Assembly: GCF_004027225.2 (NCBI RefSeq)
Contig: NC_044283.2
Span: 15,766,992 to 15,830,991 of the forward strand
From: Strigops habroptila
Taxonomy: Eukaryota > Chordata > Aves > Psittaciformes > Psittacidae
Reading direction: 5' to 3'
Length of the DNA: 64,000 nt
The notes beneath the pieces are model-generated. The model did not search any database and was not told the origin of the DNA. It worked only from the letters and a program-made list of their open reading frames with translations. Every line of letters starts with the position of its first letter. Position 1 is the stretch's first letter. Below, one piece after another: positions 55,201 through 64,000 of this stretch. The position numbers and the translations under genes are program-made.

Positions 55201-58200
55201 ATCTAAAAAAACTTGAAGGCAACTTTTCTTTTTCATATATCACAAGTACAGGTCATACCCAGATCTTCTGCTTTCCATGGGTAACCACTGAGCTCATTAA
55301 GACCTATACAGACAGCCAACTGCCACTGGAGGTGCAATACAGTATTCCTAATGACCAATGCAGACCAGACTTCTACCACTAGTTAAAACAGCAGATTTTA
55401 AACTCATTAAAAAAATAGTAAAATCTTTTTCATTATGGAGCTGGCAGACCACTTTGATTAAAAAAAGAACAAACCCAAACCTAACATTTTTAGACTAGAA
55501 TAGCACCAGGAAGAACTAAGAAAAAAGGCAGCATGGCATTACTAGTCAGCTACAACTTCTTCCTCTTACATTTTTAGGTATTATCACTTCACATATGCAA
55601 TAGCACTGTAATTCAAAGGACAGGAACTTGGACTCTGCAGAGTTATTATGGCAGTTTTATGAGCAAGAAAACTGAGGGACAAAGACCGTACGGTGTGCCT
55701 GTGTCAACACCAAGAGCATGCAGTTTCACATTAATCTGCTGTAAATTAAGGGGTGGAGGAGGAAACAGCCAGAAGCAGCCGTCCTGCCGCTGCTTCCAGC
55801 TGTACATTCCTACCGCTTCCCTGCAATACCCTCTCACAATCATGCAGCTACATGATGAACCTGTTTAGTGAACTGATCGTGTAAGAAGTTGTGCCTTTTC
55901 AGTGGGTTCATTCCTCACCTGGTCAGCGCACCAGTCTGACAGCCAGCCCACAGTGACACCCACTTACATGCAGTGTCCTATTTAGTAATGCACAAGAATT
56001 TCAATGTATATGGTCCCCAAGAATAACCATAGTGCTGACACAGCCTGGCAAAAGGATGACTGTTCTCAGGATCACCTGTTCCTTCACTTACTCTTTATGT
56101 AGAGGTACATGAAGTGAACAGTAAGAGAATTAGCTAAATTACTTCACACTCCAGCTGTTTGGATGTATGAAGCCTTAAATCAGAGGAGTAATACAGGTTT
56201 TCTGCCCTGGGCGCTTTTCTTGGCTGTGGGTCAATCCAAAATAATAGTAATCGGTAAGGCAGGCAGGACAAGATCTGGCAGAACTCAACAAGAAATCCAA
56301 AACTTTCAAATGCCCATCTGTCTGTCCTCTCCTCTATATAATCCTGTCCTCTATGTAATCTCGTCGGCTGGTTGCAGCTTAACTAAAATCTTCACGTAGC
56401 CTTAAAAAGCACACACAAAAAACCCAAATAAACAACACTATTAGCTCAAAGATTAAGGCAAACAAAACTATTTTGTTTTTCAAAGAGCAACAGGGCAGGT
56501 AAAATCTTGTATTCTATATATTGAAAGGCTAAAGTCAAGCTGATAAATGCCAAGCATAAGAGCACAGTGGAGGTGGAAACAAACTTGTATTTTTATCGGA
56601 CTCTTTCATATCACTCTCTTGCACTATATACACAGTCAATTTGTCTAATGAACACCTGTAGAACAGGTTTTGAATCATGAAAGGCTTTTCACAAAGAGAT
56701 AAAAATACAGGACTGACTGCACCAAGATTTTCAGTGATGCAACTGTTACAGTGTTGGACCTTCCTGGGGACCGCAGCAGAAAGCGCAGTTCGGAAAGCAC
56801 TGCTAAAATCAGCTAAGCCTCCTCCACCGTGAGGTTTCCACAAGCAGAAGTCTACCAGGGATGAAGGGACATAGGCTGCCACCAGGCCTGCAGAGATGAA
56901 CCCAAAAATCATTAAAGAAAAATCTGGTAAGGATATGAAATACAAGGGCCTCAAATGAAAGCATAATGAACACTTGCAATGATGCTGTTACTTAGTTATC
57001 TGTATCACAGCATTTCTCATATGCATTCTAGATGCAGTAGAAGACTTCCTTCCTGTCTTGTATCCTCAAAGAGATAGATTCCTGCTAAGACCTCGCCTTT
57101 TGGCCTTCCATCAGGACATATCTAAAGTCCCAGTAGCAAAATAATAGCAGCCTCAAGGCTCCTCTCCATTTTCCCAGTGCAGTACCTCAAACTACAAACA
57201 TAGCAAAATTCTTTGCCCTTCTGCACCAGCCACTGCAATTTTCTAACACAATAAAAGGTGGACACTTGAAAAAAATCATCATTCCACCTTAATCCATCTT
57301 GAGCACTAACTGCAAAAACAAATAAAAAGCTAAGTATCTCAAGAATTACAACTTACACTCTGTTTAATCAGCTACAGCACATGCTAGGATAGCTGCACAA
57401 AACCTGTACAAACTGATACACACCAACTACAGTCTCTGGCTTTTTTAGACGGCATCAGTTTCTCTGTTTTCTTTTGTGCCACAGAGTAGGAGAGAATACA
57501 TTGCTGTTGCTCAAAGCAGAGAAGGGCAAAGGCACATTATTACTGCTTTCCAGAGCAGGCTGGAAGAGAGGACAAAAGATCAGAGCAACATGCAAAGAGT
57601 GAACAGAAAACCTTTTCTTCCTACAATCTGATGGCAAAAATAGGTGCTAAGGAATTACTTGGAAAAAAACTTCAGGCAGAAGAAAATATTCTCAGATTTT
57701 TCTTATGAAGGTAAAAAAACAGACACAAAAGGGCAAAGCATCTGAGAGGTAAGAAAAAAAATAGGTGTTTATTAGACAAAAAATAAATGCTTAGAAGGTT
57801 TGAGGTGACAAGAAGAACTAGATGTGTCTTTAAAATAAGGATTCAAACTGCTATGCAGGTCTGAAGAGCTTCACAGGAGCTTCACTTAAACTCCAAACAT
57901 GTTTTATCACTGTTGGCCCACACTTCAGACCTCCTTTGGTACTTTACTTAAAATGCATTTGCTTTAAAAAGTAGATATTTAAAACACATTGTCACTTCCA
58001 GATTCACCTTCAACATATTCTTCTTCATGCAAAATGAACTCATAGCTGTCATTTCCCAATAGGTATAGCAAGAAGTTACTGAACTATTCAGCATTCAGAA
58101 GCTAAAATGGAAAGTTGACTGGTAGAGTCTCTGATGAAAGAGTCAGAGGAACAGACAGCAAATTGCTCACCTATCTCTGGATGTTAATGAGGAGGAAGGA

Positions 58201-61200
58201 ATTCCCTTCCGTCTTCTGCCTGCAGTGATAGTGTAGCCCATCGTTTGCAGGCTTACTAACAGTTAAGTAGTGTTTATTCAGTCTAAACATAGGTGAAGGC
58301 AAGTGCTCAATGCTACGAAATGCTAATTGGTAATAACCAAATACTATGAATTTCTAACTCAACACACACATATTTGAAGCAGCAGTGGAATATGAATGGC
58401 AGTGTACCAGAATACTGAGAAGGGATTTCAGAAGTAAAACGAAAGCTTTACTAACATTTGTTGATTAGAAACAGACAGAGACCTATCTTCATGGAACAGT
58501 CTCTGTTCTCAACGACACCAAGTGAAAAATACTTGACTGGGAAATACAAAGTCAGAATGTTGATAATTTGTCTAGTTTTTCAGATTTCACTCCCCCTTGC
58601 TGCCAAAAAAAAAAAAAAAGTATAATCATAACGTCACCGTATAATTTTCTGCTCAGCTCAACTTAATTCAGGAGTATCTCTCAATCCTAAAATTTTTCAT
58701 CTGCAATATCCTTATTCTAAGATCATCACAAATTTAACACATGAAAACAATTCACTCTCTTCAGCAGAGGCCAAAGCTTGCAAGGAAGAGAAACAACTGA
58801 AGGACAATACTGAAATAAACACAAAGGTTAAAGAGAAGTGCAAGTAATCAAAAGAAACCTCTGAGAGGCACTTTTTAGCTTTATAGAAGTTTTGAAAAGA
58901 ATCCTACAAAAATAACCAAGAACTTCTCACTGCAGGCAAGTAGAACACAACAGCATTTAGATTTCAAAGGAGGACACAGAAAAACAGCAAAAAAGCCTAT
59001 ATATACTTAGGTAAGAGAAGAAAAGGGATACTTTGAGTCAACTATTTAACAGGAAAGGCAGAGATGACAACAGCAAAATTAAATGTCTTTGCTCAAATCT
59101 TCATGAGGAAATTAATTGGAAAAATATTTATGGCAATTTTTAACAAGGAGTCAGAAGTGTAGGCTAGAAAAGAAAAATACTCGTTAAATATTTATACAAG
59201 TTCAATGCATTTGAGTCAGCAGAACATGACAAAATTGATCTGAATTTCCTGGAATAACTAGCCAAAATGATTACTGAACCATGAAAAATAACTGCAGAGA
59301 TCTTTTGTAGAAAGGCAAGATCATAGAAGACCAAAGTCAGGCAAATAGGAGGAGAATCTTAGTTGGTTTTGGTCAAACACCTGAAGGTTTCACAATAAAG
59401 GTGAGCTATTCAAGCTGCTGTTTATTTGGGCAACGGTTAGTCCTGTTCCCTCCTCCAATACTGTCAACCTGGTTCTGGAGCTTGTTTGACCTCTTACTGA
59501 GCCGGTTTTACTGAATCTCCTTTCGGTTCAGTGCACCCAATGAAGTAGCAGCTCATCAAGGGGCCAGACAAGCACAGAGGATATCATCAACAATTAACCC
59601 TTCCAGCAGCTGCCAGTCGATAGATCCACCCAGTCACAGTATGAAGTCTCTCACTAGTTTTGAGAAGCAGACAAAAAGACATGAGAACAAGCTATCAATC
59701 ACCAATAACTGCATTACAGCATTTAAAGCACAATTATTTCTCCTATTCATTTTCTAACGCAGCCTAAATTTGCTGGGCAATCCCAGATTTGAAAATATAT
59801 TCTTCAGGTGCAGTAACTCCACAAGACAGCAGGAAGTTTGAAATCCCATAGAGCAATACCAACTGTCTTGCCTCTGTGGCAGGCCCAGCCAAAATTTAAT
59901 CACAGTGCAACGTCTACTACTTTAGCCCTGATCTCAAAGCTAATGAAGCAACAATCAGCCAGTACAGATTTGTTTAGAAGAAAGAATCTGATTTCCTTTT
60001 GATAACTGAACTACTTAAGAGGAAGATGATTTATGTTACAGATCATGCTTTCTCCAAGGTTTTTGATACTGTTTTGCCTTAGAGCAAACTAACACAGTCC
60101 ACAGGAAATCACAAGGTGGCTCAAGCACTTGCAAATGGTGCTCTCAAGCCTTAGCTACCACTGTTTCCAGCCAAACCACAATGGCATTTTCCACACATGA
60201 TCAGTCGAAATCTGTGCTGCCTCATGACAGATATGATACTTTTCAGCCACAGCTGGGAAAGCAGGAAAGTTGGTTATATACAAGCGGTACACGAGATCGT
60301 AATGCGACAACAGAAACAGTCTCTATTGGACATCGACATGCTGACTTGGAGAATTGCATGCTTCTACATACAGGATAGAAGTCTAGTGACAAATATGAAA
60401 GGAAATTTGCGTATCAGTCCTCAGAGAAGCATGGGATTATAAAGAAGCACAAGGAGAGCATTCTGCTGTTAAAAAAGATTGCAGAATAACACAAATAACG
60501 CATCCAAAACACATCTGCTCTACTCAACACCAGCAGTTTCCCATTTTGCACAACAGATTTCAGGAAAACATTGACATAATTAGACTAAGGTTTCACAGTA
60601 GCTTAAGCCAATCTATTTGCTGGCTGTCACGGTCCCACCCTCTGCCTCACATTGGCTTCAGTGCTCAACTGACCAGCGCTTTCTGGCAACACTACATCAG
60701 CAGAAAAACCACCATGCCTCGGGGAGGGGGGTGGGGGGGGGTGAGGGGGTGGAAATGGGTTTTGCCTGCTTAGAGCCTTTGTGAGTCACTTCAAGTGCTG
60801 ATGGGAGCAAGAAAGGCACGCAGTCATAACAGCAGCGGTCAGATAGCTTAAACTGTTACAGAACGGCAGCTCTGTCCTGACAAAAGCAACAAGTACACTG
60901 AGGTACAGCAAGCATGACCTACGTGATGAAGCAGAATGAATCAGTTTGCTCAGGCCAGAAGACAGGTAACTAAGACTGAGGACACAGCTACAATCTGCCA
61001 ATCGGCACAAGATCTGCCTGAAAACGAAGAGCAGTTCGCTAGAGATAGGAAAACAGAACCTGCTCTATTTGTAGCAAAGATGACATCAGGCATTAGGAAA
61101 AGCATTTCAACTATAAAGACTGCTGTAGCACCCCACTACCTACAGGGGGTATAATCTCTGAGGACTTAAAGAATCTACTTAAGAGTAGGTGACAGATTTG

Positions 61201-63484
61201 ATAACATTGTGGGTTTCTTTCCTTACTAAACAGAATTTTAGTTACTATCCAAGTCCAGGGAACCATGTACAACACGGGCAAAAACACCATTTACGAATAC
61301 AGCAAACATACAGTGAGATCTCTGCTAGCAACAGTTAAAAAAGTAGGGTAACTTTCCTAATGCACCAAACATCTTAAACGTCTGATTCACTGTTCTATCT
61401 CACAGCAAGTCCTGGAAGAACAAAATAAACAGTGTCTCTCTCTGTCCTAAAGGATTATTTAAGTACCCACACACTTAACCCATCAGTAACATTATAGCTG
61501 TTCCCCTGAAAAGCAAAGCATGGATGCACTCGTGCCACCCTCACTAATATTTGGTGAAATATACTAAATTCAGCCACTAACAGACAGCTATTTCAGTGTA
61601 CAGGGATCATGAGGAACAGCAGATAACGCGTAATTCACAAAATTAAAGACCTCTCAAGGACGAGCTAAATTTATATAGAGAATGGCTTTAGAGATTATAA
61701 TTGCTGTGTAAGCAGAACTACAGTCTTATCTAATTACAACATCTCAATCACACAAGAAGGAAAGTCAAACACAGTTCAGAGGTTTTTCTGATGCAAAGCT
61801 AGCATTACTCTAATACAAAGGTCACAGCACAAGCACAGTCTCCAAGTTCTGAAAGAGGGTTACAGGATGGAAGACTGGCACTTTTTCTAAAGTATTCATT
61901 CATTCCTGCTTGCACTTCTTCAAAAGAAGAAGGAAACAAGCAAACCCCTGTATAAAAATTCTGAGAAAATGAAGTATTATACTTATTGCAAACCACGTAG
62001 TTTTAATCAAACTTGCCAATATTTAGGAAAAACAATCATTCCTGCCCAAGCAGTTTTACTTTTATCAAGTCATGGTAAATTTGGTCAGAACTTCATGGGA
62101 GGCTCAAAAGCGACAGAAATGCCTCCCTAGGAACAAAATCAAAATGATTACGGTATCTGGAGGTTCAAACAAAACCTGTTCAGCTGCTGTCAGCAACATG
62201 CTAATACTGCTGCTGGGGGTCAGGAGGTAGAGAGTCCCAGGTGTTTGTTTCCCTTCACATAGAATCCACTCTGTTAAGATATCACAAGTTTTCATGCTAC
62301 CATAGATTAAAAATAAACTGCGAAAGCACTCAGATAGAAGGTAAATAGAAATTACACAAGTTCTAACCTTCTCCCCTTCCAGCCCCTCTGCCCAGCCTGT
62401 TCAGTTACCTAACCCAGCAAAAAAACAACCCACATTTTCTTTACCCGATTAGCAAATTGAACAGGCTTATACGAAGGGAGCTGGTGAGCCCCAGAGCAGT
62501 ACAAGGTGGCATGTAGAAAACAGGGGAAGGAAGCGTGAACTCCCCATCCTGCTGGCAGCAGTAAGCTATTATACTGTCTCTCATGTAACTTCACCCTCCT
62601 TTTAAATGTCTGTTAGCCAATCTGGATCTCCAAACAGCCATTTATGCCCAGAGATGGGAGGCACTACCGCTTTCAGTACGAGTACTGGCTCTGAAGTATT
62701 TGCCTGAAACCCTTCCATTACACTCAAAGCTGCTGCAGCAAAGTTTGCCTTTCAGGTGACACATCAGCCTTTATTACTACATACCCTGATGCAAGAATAA
62801 AAATTAACTTTTGTCCACGAGTAAAGTTACATGTATTTAAAATTAAAAAACCCTACCTAAGGTATCTTTAAGCTACTCGCCAATTAATCGCTGCGCAGAT
62901 AAACGCGAGCACAGCGGCTTGCAGCCCGCTAGCGAGCACTACGCGCAGCACTGGTGGCTGGCACCGGTTAACCAACGAGAACCGGCGGGGCTCACCGCCT
63001 GCTCCCCCCCCCGCCCCCTTCACCACAGGGACGGCCGCTGCGCCGCGGCCGGCGCCTGGGCTGCAAGTCCCGGGGGGTGATGCCGGCCCCCCTGCCCCGC
63101 GGCCCGGCCAGAAGGCGTGGTCCCCGCCGAGCAGAACGGGACACCCCGCCGTGGCCGGCGCGCAGCCGCTGGGGCACGGGGGGCGACGGGAGCCGGGCTG
63201 CGAAGGGGCCGAGCGGGGCGCGGCGGGGAAAGCGGCACCGACAGCCCCGCTGCCCGCGGCGGGAAGGGCCAGGGCGCCCGGAGCCCCGCCGCAGCGCTGA
63301 GGAGAAGTTGCCGGCGGGGCCGGGGCGCTGACAGCTGCGCACTACCGAAATCCTCCCTCCCGACTCAGGGCCGCGGGGCGGAGGCCGCCCCCATCGCTAC
63401 CTTGTCGCAGTAGAGCCCCACGAGCTGCTTCATCCGCCAGTGCGGAGCCGAGAAAACATCCACCTCCTCCGGGAAAGGAGCCAT
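31223..63484 (-). CDS. FBXL5: FBXL5, complete gene (11 coding exons, 689 residues)
   Basis: F-box and leucine-rich repeat protein 5 is the substrate receptor of an SCF (SKP1-CUL1) ubiquitin ligase. It marks iron regulatory protein 2 for degradation when iron and oxygen are sufficient. Eleven exons join in phase to 2,070 bases including the stop, close to the 691-residue human protein. Domains: hemerythrin-like 1-160, F-box about 206-250, acidic linker 255-300, leucine-rich repeats from about 330 with a long variable insert (about 410-595), and a Cys-rich tail. The hemerythrin iron ligands known in human are all present: His15, His57, Glu58, Glu61, His80, His126, Glu130. Cys660, 674, 684 and 685 correspond to the human cysteines reported to hold a [2Fe-2S] cluster. 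The start ATG (63484-63482) has A at -3 and G at +4. Confidence 0.97.
33030..33560 (-). mobile_element. Ancient CR1/L3-like LINE fragment
   Basis: Diverged phrases such as TTTTTTCAGCAGACCTGTAT, CAAGATGGGAAGACCAAAAC, ATGCAGTACTCCAAACGTG and TGATGATGCACAACATTGGT, GGCTTTTCTGGCTGCTGCTG follow the order of an old CR1/L3-type 3' region in reverse. Divergence is high and the limits are approximate. Confidence 0.6.
34860..35045 (+). mobile_element. Fossil LINE ORF2 fragment (L2/CR1-like)
   Basis: Frame 34941-35000 reads [19 protein letters not shown] then a stop. VTSxLDYCNALxxG is a conserved motif near the end of reverse transcriptases of L2/CR1/Rex1-type LINEs. Flanking sequence is too decayed to assign a family, and the borders are guesses. 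Confidence 0.55.
38968..39116 (-). CDS. FBXL5: FBXL5 exon 10 (residues 616-664), LRRs
   Basis: On the minus strand the acceptor is TTGTGTCTGTTAACAG and the donor GTAATG. It encodes [20 protein letters not shown]..., then [14 protein letters not shown] and HFYYCDNIN. These are the last leucine-rich repeats plus Cys660, the first proposed cluster ligand. Confidence 0.96.
39117..41141 (-). other. FBXL5 intron 9, carrying a long CR1
   Basis: The 2-kb intron contains a 600-bp CR1 (40145-40755) in the same orientation as the gene. The remainder is unique. Confidence 0.75.
40145..40755 (-). mobile_element. CR1 LINE, 3' 610 bp with ORF2 end
   Basis: The 3' terminus is at 40145 (ATCATAGAATCAT on +). 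Reading leftward on the minus strand, a broken ORF2 end includes [40 protein letters not shown] and [10 protein letters not shown], typical of the CR1 ORF2 C-terminus. It is 5'-truncated and the longest CR1 copy in the window. The 108-residue frame at 40153-40479 belongs to this element. Confidence 0.92.
41142..41864 (-). CDS. FBXL5: FBXL5 exon 9 (residues 375-614), LRRs and variable insert
   Basis: The largest exon (723 bp). The acceptor is CCCCTAATTTCAG and the donor GTGAGG on the minus strand. It opens with [20 protein letters not shown] (LRR), then about 190 residues of poorly conserved insert that include [20 protein letters not shown] and many Cys. It closes with [15 protein letters not shown] (LRR). 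Earlier codons are in frame through an internal Met at 41794, which is not a start. Confidence 0.96.
42787..42869 (-). CDS. FBXL5: FBXL5 exon 8 (residues 347-373), LRR
   Basis: On the minus strand the acceptor is ATTTTCCTTTCCTTTTCCAG and the donor the uncommon GTTAGA. It reads [20 protein letters not shown] then ISDSAFE, one leucine-rich repeat. Two bases of a Ser codon carry over to exon 9. Confidence 0.96.
43069..43217 (-). CDS. FBXL5: FBXL5 exon 7 (residues 298-346)
   Basis: On the minus strand the acceptor is TTTTATTTTGCAG and the donor GTATGT. It reads [20 protein letters not shown]..., then [20 protein letters not shown]. It spans the helical entry to the leucine-rich repeat region. 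Confidence 0.96.
43218..44157 (-). other. FBXL5 intron 6, with a U20 tract near the donor
   Basis: Unique intron. A run of 20 As at 44117-44136 on + lies about 20 nt downstream of the exon 6 donor, so the transcript carries a U20 tract there. Confidence 0.7.
44158..44283 (-). CDS. FBXL5: FBXL5 exon 6 (residues 256-296), acidic linker
   Basis: On the minus strand the acceptor is GGGGGTGAGCAG and the donor GTAGGT. It reads [20 protein letters not shown]..., then [13 protein letters not shown], an acidic linker between F-box and repeats. The acceptor has a G-rich stretch rather than a strong pyrimidine tract. Confidence 0.95.
44284..45161 (-). other. FBXL5 intron 5, nothing recognised
   Basis: Unique AT-rich intron with no repeat family recognised. 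Confidence 0.6.
45162..45344 (-). CDS. FBXL5: FBXL5 exon 5 (residues 194-254), F-box
   Basis: On the minus strand the acceptor is TTCTGTATTTCAG and the donor GTAAGT. After a short TEVTGHTTN linker comes the F-box: [20 protein letters not shown]..., ending [14 protein letters not shown]. The F-box binds SKP1. Frames that start at an upstream Met in the intron are not real. Confidence 0.97.
45345..47643 (-). other. FBXL5 intron 4, nothing recognised
   Basis: 2.3 kb of AT-rich, apparently unique intron. No CR1, LTR or further exon is seen. Confidence 0.6.
47644..47827 (-). CDS. FBXL5: FBXL5 exon 4 (residues 133-193), end of hemerythrin domain
   Basis: On the minus strand the acceptor is TCCTTTGCTTTAG and the donor GTGAAG. 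It reads [20 protein letters not shown]..., then [19 protein letters not shown] and [11 protein letters not shown]. This is the last helix of the hemerythrin-like domain and the linker to the F-box. Reading past the donor meets a stop within six codons. Confidence 0.96.
47828..48565 (-). other. FBXL5 intron 3, nothing recognised
   Basis: Short unique intron. A + strand open frame at 48052-48360 has no support. Confidence 0.6.
48566..48661 (-). CDS. FBXL5: FBXL5 exon 3 (residues 101-132), hemerythrin domain
   Basis: On the minus strand the acceptor is CTTTCTTCTCAG and the donor GTAGGT. It reads [20 protein letters not shown]... then [12 protein letters not shown], 32 codons at phase 0. It carries iron ligands His126 and Glu130. 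Confidence 0.97.
48662..50481 (-). other. FBXL5 intron 2, nothing recognised
   Basis: 1.8 kb of unique AT-rich intron, with an A-run at 49656-49666. Confidence 0.6.
50482..50697 (-). CDS. FBXL5: FBXL5 exon 2 (residues 29-100), hemerythrin domain
   Basis: On the minus strand the acceptor is CTTTCTTCTAG and the donor GTAAGT. Seventy-two codons at phase 0 read [20 protein letters not shown]..., [16 protein letters not shown], then [20 protein letters not shown]. It carries His57, Glu58, Glu61 and His80. The ligands sit at the same numbers as in the human protein. Confidence 0.97.
53968..54056. repeat. A/C-rich low-complexity stretch with G8
   Basis: A run of As followed by CCAAACAAACCAAAAACCCC-type sequence, ending near AAACCGGGGGGGGC. 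Simple low-complexity DNA, possibly the tail of an unrecognised old element. Confidence 0.6.
60721..60752 (+). repeat. G-rich tract, G-quadruplex candidate
   Basis: G4-A-G6-T-G10-T-G-A-G5-T-GG on the + strand, more than four G-runs in 32 bases. The + strand is the template strand of FBXL5, so the transcript carries the C-rich complement. Confidence 0.75.
63401..63484 (-). CDS. FBXL5: FBXL5 exon 1, coding part (residues 1-28)
   Basis: ATG at 63484-63482, in a good context (AACATGG), starts [20 protein letters not shown] then LVGLYCDK, and the donor GTAGCG follows. His15 is the first iron ligand. The frame stays open upstream to about 63937, but conservation of the MAPFPEEVD start in the family argues for this ATG. 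Confidence 0.96.
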
Positions 63485-63487
63485 GTT
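63480..63487 (+). promoter_or_regulatory. YY1-like site over the start codon
   Basis: GCCATGTT on + matches the YY1 consensus GCCATNTT and overlaps the FBXL5 start codon on the other strand. Function is inferred from the motif only. Confidence 0.45.
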
Positions 63488-63533
63488 CTCCCCATAGAGC
63501 CGCGGCGCTAACGGCGGCGCTAACATCCGCACC

Positions 63534-63543
63534 GCGCATGCGC
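63534..63543. promoter_or_regulatory. NRF-1 site, proximal
   Basis: A perfect GCGCATGCGC palindrome 50 bp upstream of the FBXL5 ATG. This is the classic NRF-1 binding site of housekeeping promoters. Confidence 0.7.
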
Positions 63544-63566
63544 CGCCCGGAGCGCCCCGCCGCACC

Positions 63567-63576
63567 GCGCATGCGC
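63567..63576. promoter_or_regulatory. NRF-1 site, distal
   Basis: A second perfect GCGCATGCGC palindrome, 33 bp from the first. The pair lies in the expected core promoter of FBXL5. Confidence 0.7.
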
Positions 63577-63630
63577 GGCTGGCACCGCCCCTTCCCGCGG
63601 CGGGCGGGCGGACAGGCGGTGGCGGGCGGG

Positions 63631-63680
63631 GGGCGGCCGCTGGGCGGCCGCTGGGCGGCCGCTGGGTGGCCGCTGGGTGG
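63631..63680. repeat. 11-bp GC-rich tandem repeat
   Basis: Unit GGGCGGCCGCT occurs three times exactly (63631-63663), then once with one change (GGGTGGCCGCT), then as a partial unit. A small minisatellite about 150 bp upstream of the FBXL5 ATG, and likely to vary in copy number. Confidence 0.9.
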
Positions 63681-63683
63681 CGG

Positions 63684-63733
63684 AGCCGGGGCCGGGGCCG
63701 GGGCTGGGGCGGGGGCCGGGGCCGGGGCTGGGC
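63684..63733 (+). repeat. GGGGCC-like repeat, G-quadruplex candidate
   Basis: A run of GGGGCC and GGGGCT hexamers with one GGGGCG, directly after the 11-bp repeat. Eight or more G-runs in 50 bases make G-quadruplex formation likely on the + strand. Confidence 0.85.
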
Positions 63734-64000
63734 TGGTTCGGGGCTCCGCGGGTGCTCCGCGGGCAGCATCGACCAGCCCCGGCCCTGTGAAGTGCGTGCG
63801 GTGGGGAGAGGGTGACCAGAGCCGCGGGAAGGGCTCCCGGGCTGCTGCCGCTTGGGGCCCACCGGGTAACCCGGCACCTCCGAAGCGCAGCAGGTTTTGT
63901 GCCTTGGGAAGAGATTAAACATTGTATTAGGCGTCACAGGAAGTAAAGACAGCTCGTTTCGTGTAAACTAGGGAGGTGAGAGCGCATGGGGAGTAACGAG

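Larger units (their letters stand above)
50698..63400 (-). other. FBXL5 intron 1 (12.7 kb), mostly unique
   Basis: The long first intron is largely unique AT-rich sequence without recognisable CR1. Notable stretches are an A/C-rich run with a G8 (about 53968-54056), a poly-A run (58605-58619), a G-rich tract (60721-60752), a CpG-containing open frame (about 56760-56890), and the CpG island shore from about 62880. None of the open frames here is supported as a gene. Confidence 0.6.
62880..63860. promoter_or_regulatory. FBXL5: CpG-island promoter of FBXL5
   Basis: Base composition changes abruptly from AT-rich intron to very GC- and CpG-rich sequence covering the first coding exon and upstream. 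No TATA box is seen near the expected start. Two perfect NRF-1 palindromes and a YY1-like site are present. Such islands often fire in both directions; the window ends before any divergent gene can be recognised. The limits are approximate. Confidence 0.85.

Noticed and set aside
63538..63918. A 126-residue + strand frame in the CpG island
   Set aside because: GC-rich repeat sequence yields long Gly/Ala/Arg frames by chance, and nothing recognisable is encoded. A divergent gene could begin near here, but the window gives no evidence of one.

Overview
This is a bird nuclear genome window, AT-rich with GT-AG introns. It holds parts of two vertebrate genes facing each other tail to tail. The avian call rests on CR1 LINE copies ending in ATTCTATG-type repeats and on one long terminal repeat of a type I associate with birds outside the Galliformes. 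Gene order (CC2D2A then FBXL5) matches the conserved vertebrate order, as on human 4p15.32. The species cannot be named from this sequence.

Region 1 (1-29.2 kb, + strand) is the 3' half of CC2D2A, a ciliary transition-zone protein. Nineteen exons chain in phase from 115 to the stop at 28500-28502 and encode the last 840 residues. They cover a pre-C2 region, a C2 domain, and a C-terminal transglutaminase-like fold that looks catalytically dead. The upstream half lies left of the window. A phase-preserving 21-nt candidate microexon sits at 20453-20473.

Region 2 (29.2-30.66 kb) is the short space between the convergent 3' ends. It holds a CR1 fragment and a solo retroviral LTR.

Region 3 (30.66-63.5 kb, - strand) is a complete FBXL5: eleven coding exons and 689 residues. 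FBXL5 is the iron- and oxygen-sensing substrate receptor of an SCF ubiquitin ligase that degrades IRP2. All seven known hemerythrin iron ligands and the four C-terminal cysteines linked to an iron-sulfur cluster are present. Its 12.7-kb first intron is mostly unique AT-rich sequence.

Region 4 (about 62.9-63.9 kb) is a CpG-island promoter without a TATA box. It has twin NRF-1 palindromes, a YY1-like site over the start codon, and a GC-rich tandem-repeat tract likely to form G-quadruplexes.

Repeats are mostly CR1 fragments of several ages, including a nested pair, inverted pairs in one CC2D2A intron and fossil LINE coding sequence in FBXL5 intron 10. I saw no tRNA, rRNA, CRISPR array or bacterial-type feature. 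The two genes are not known to act in one pathway; their adjacency is conserved synteny.
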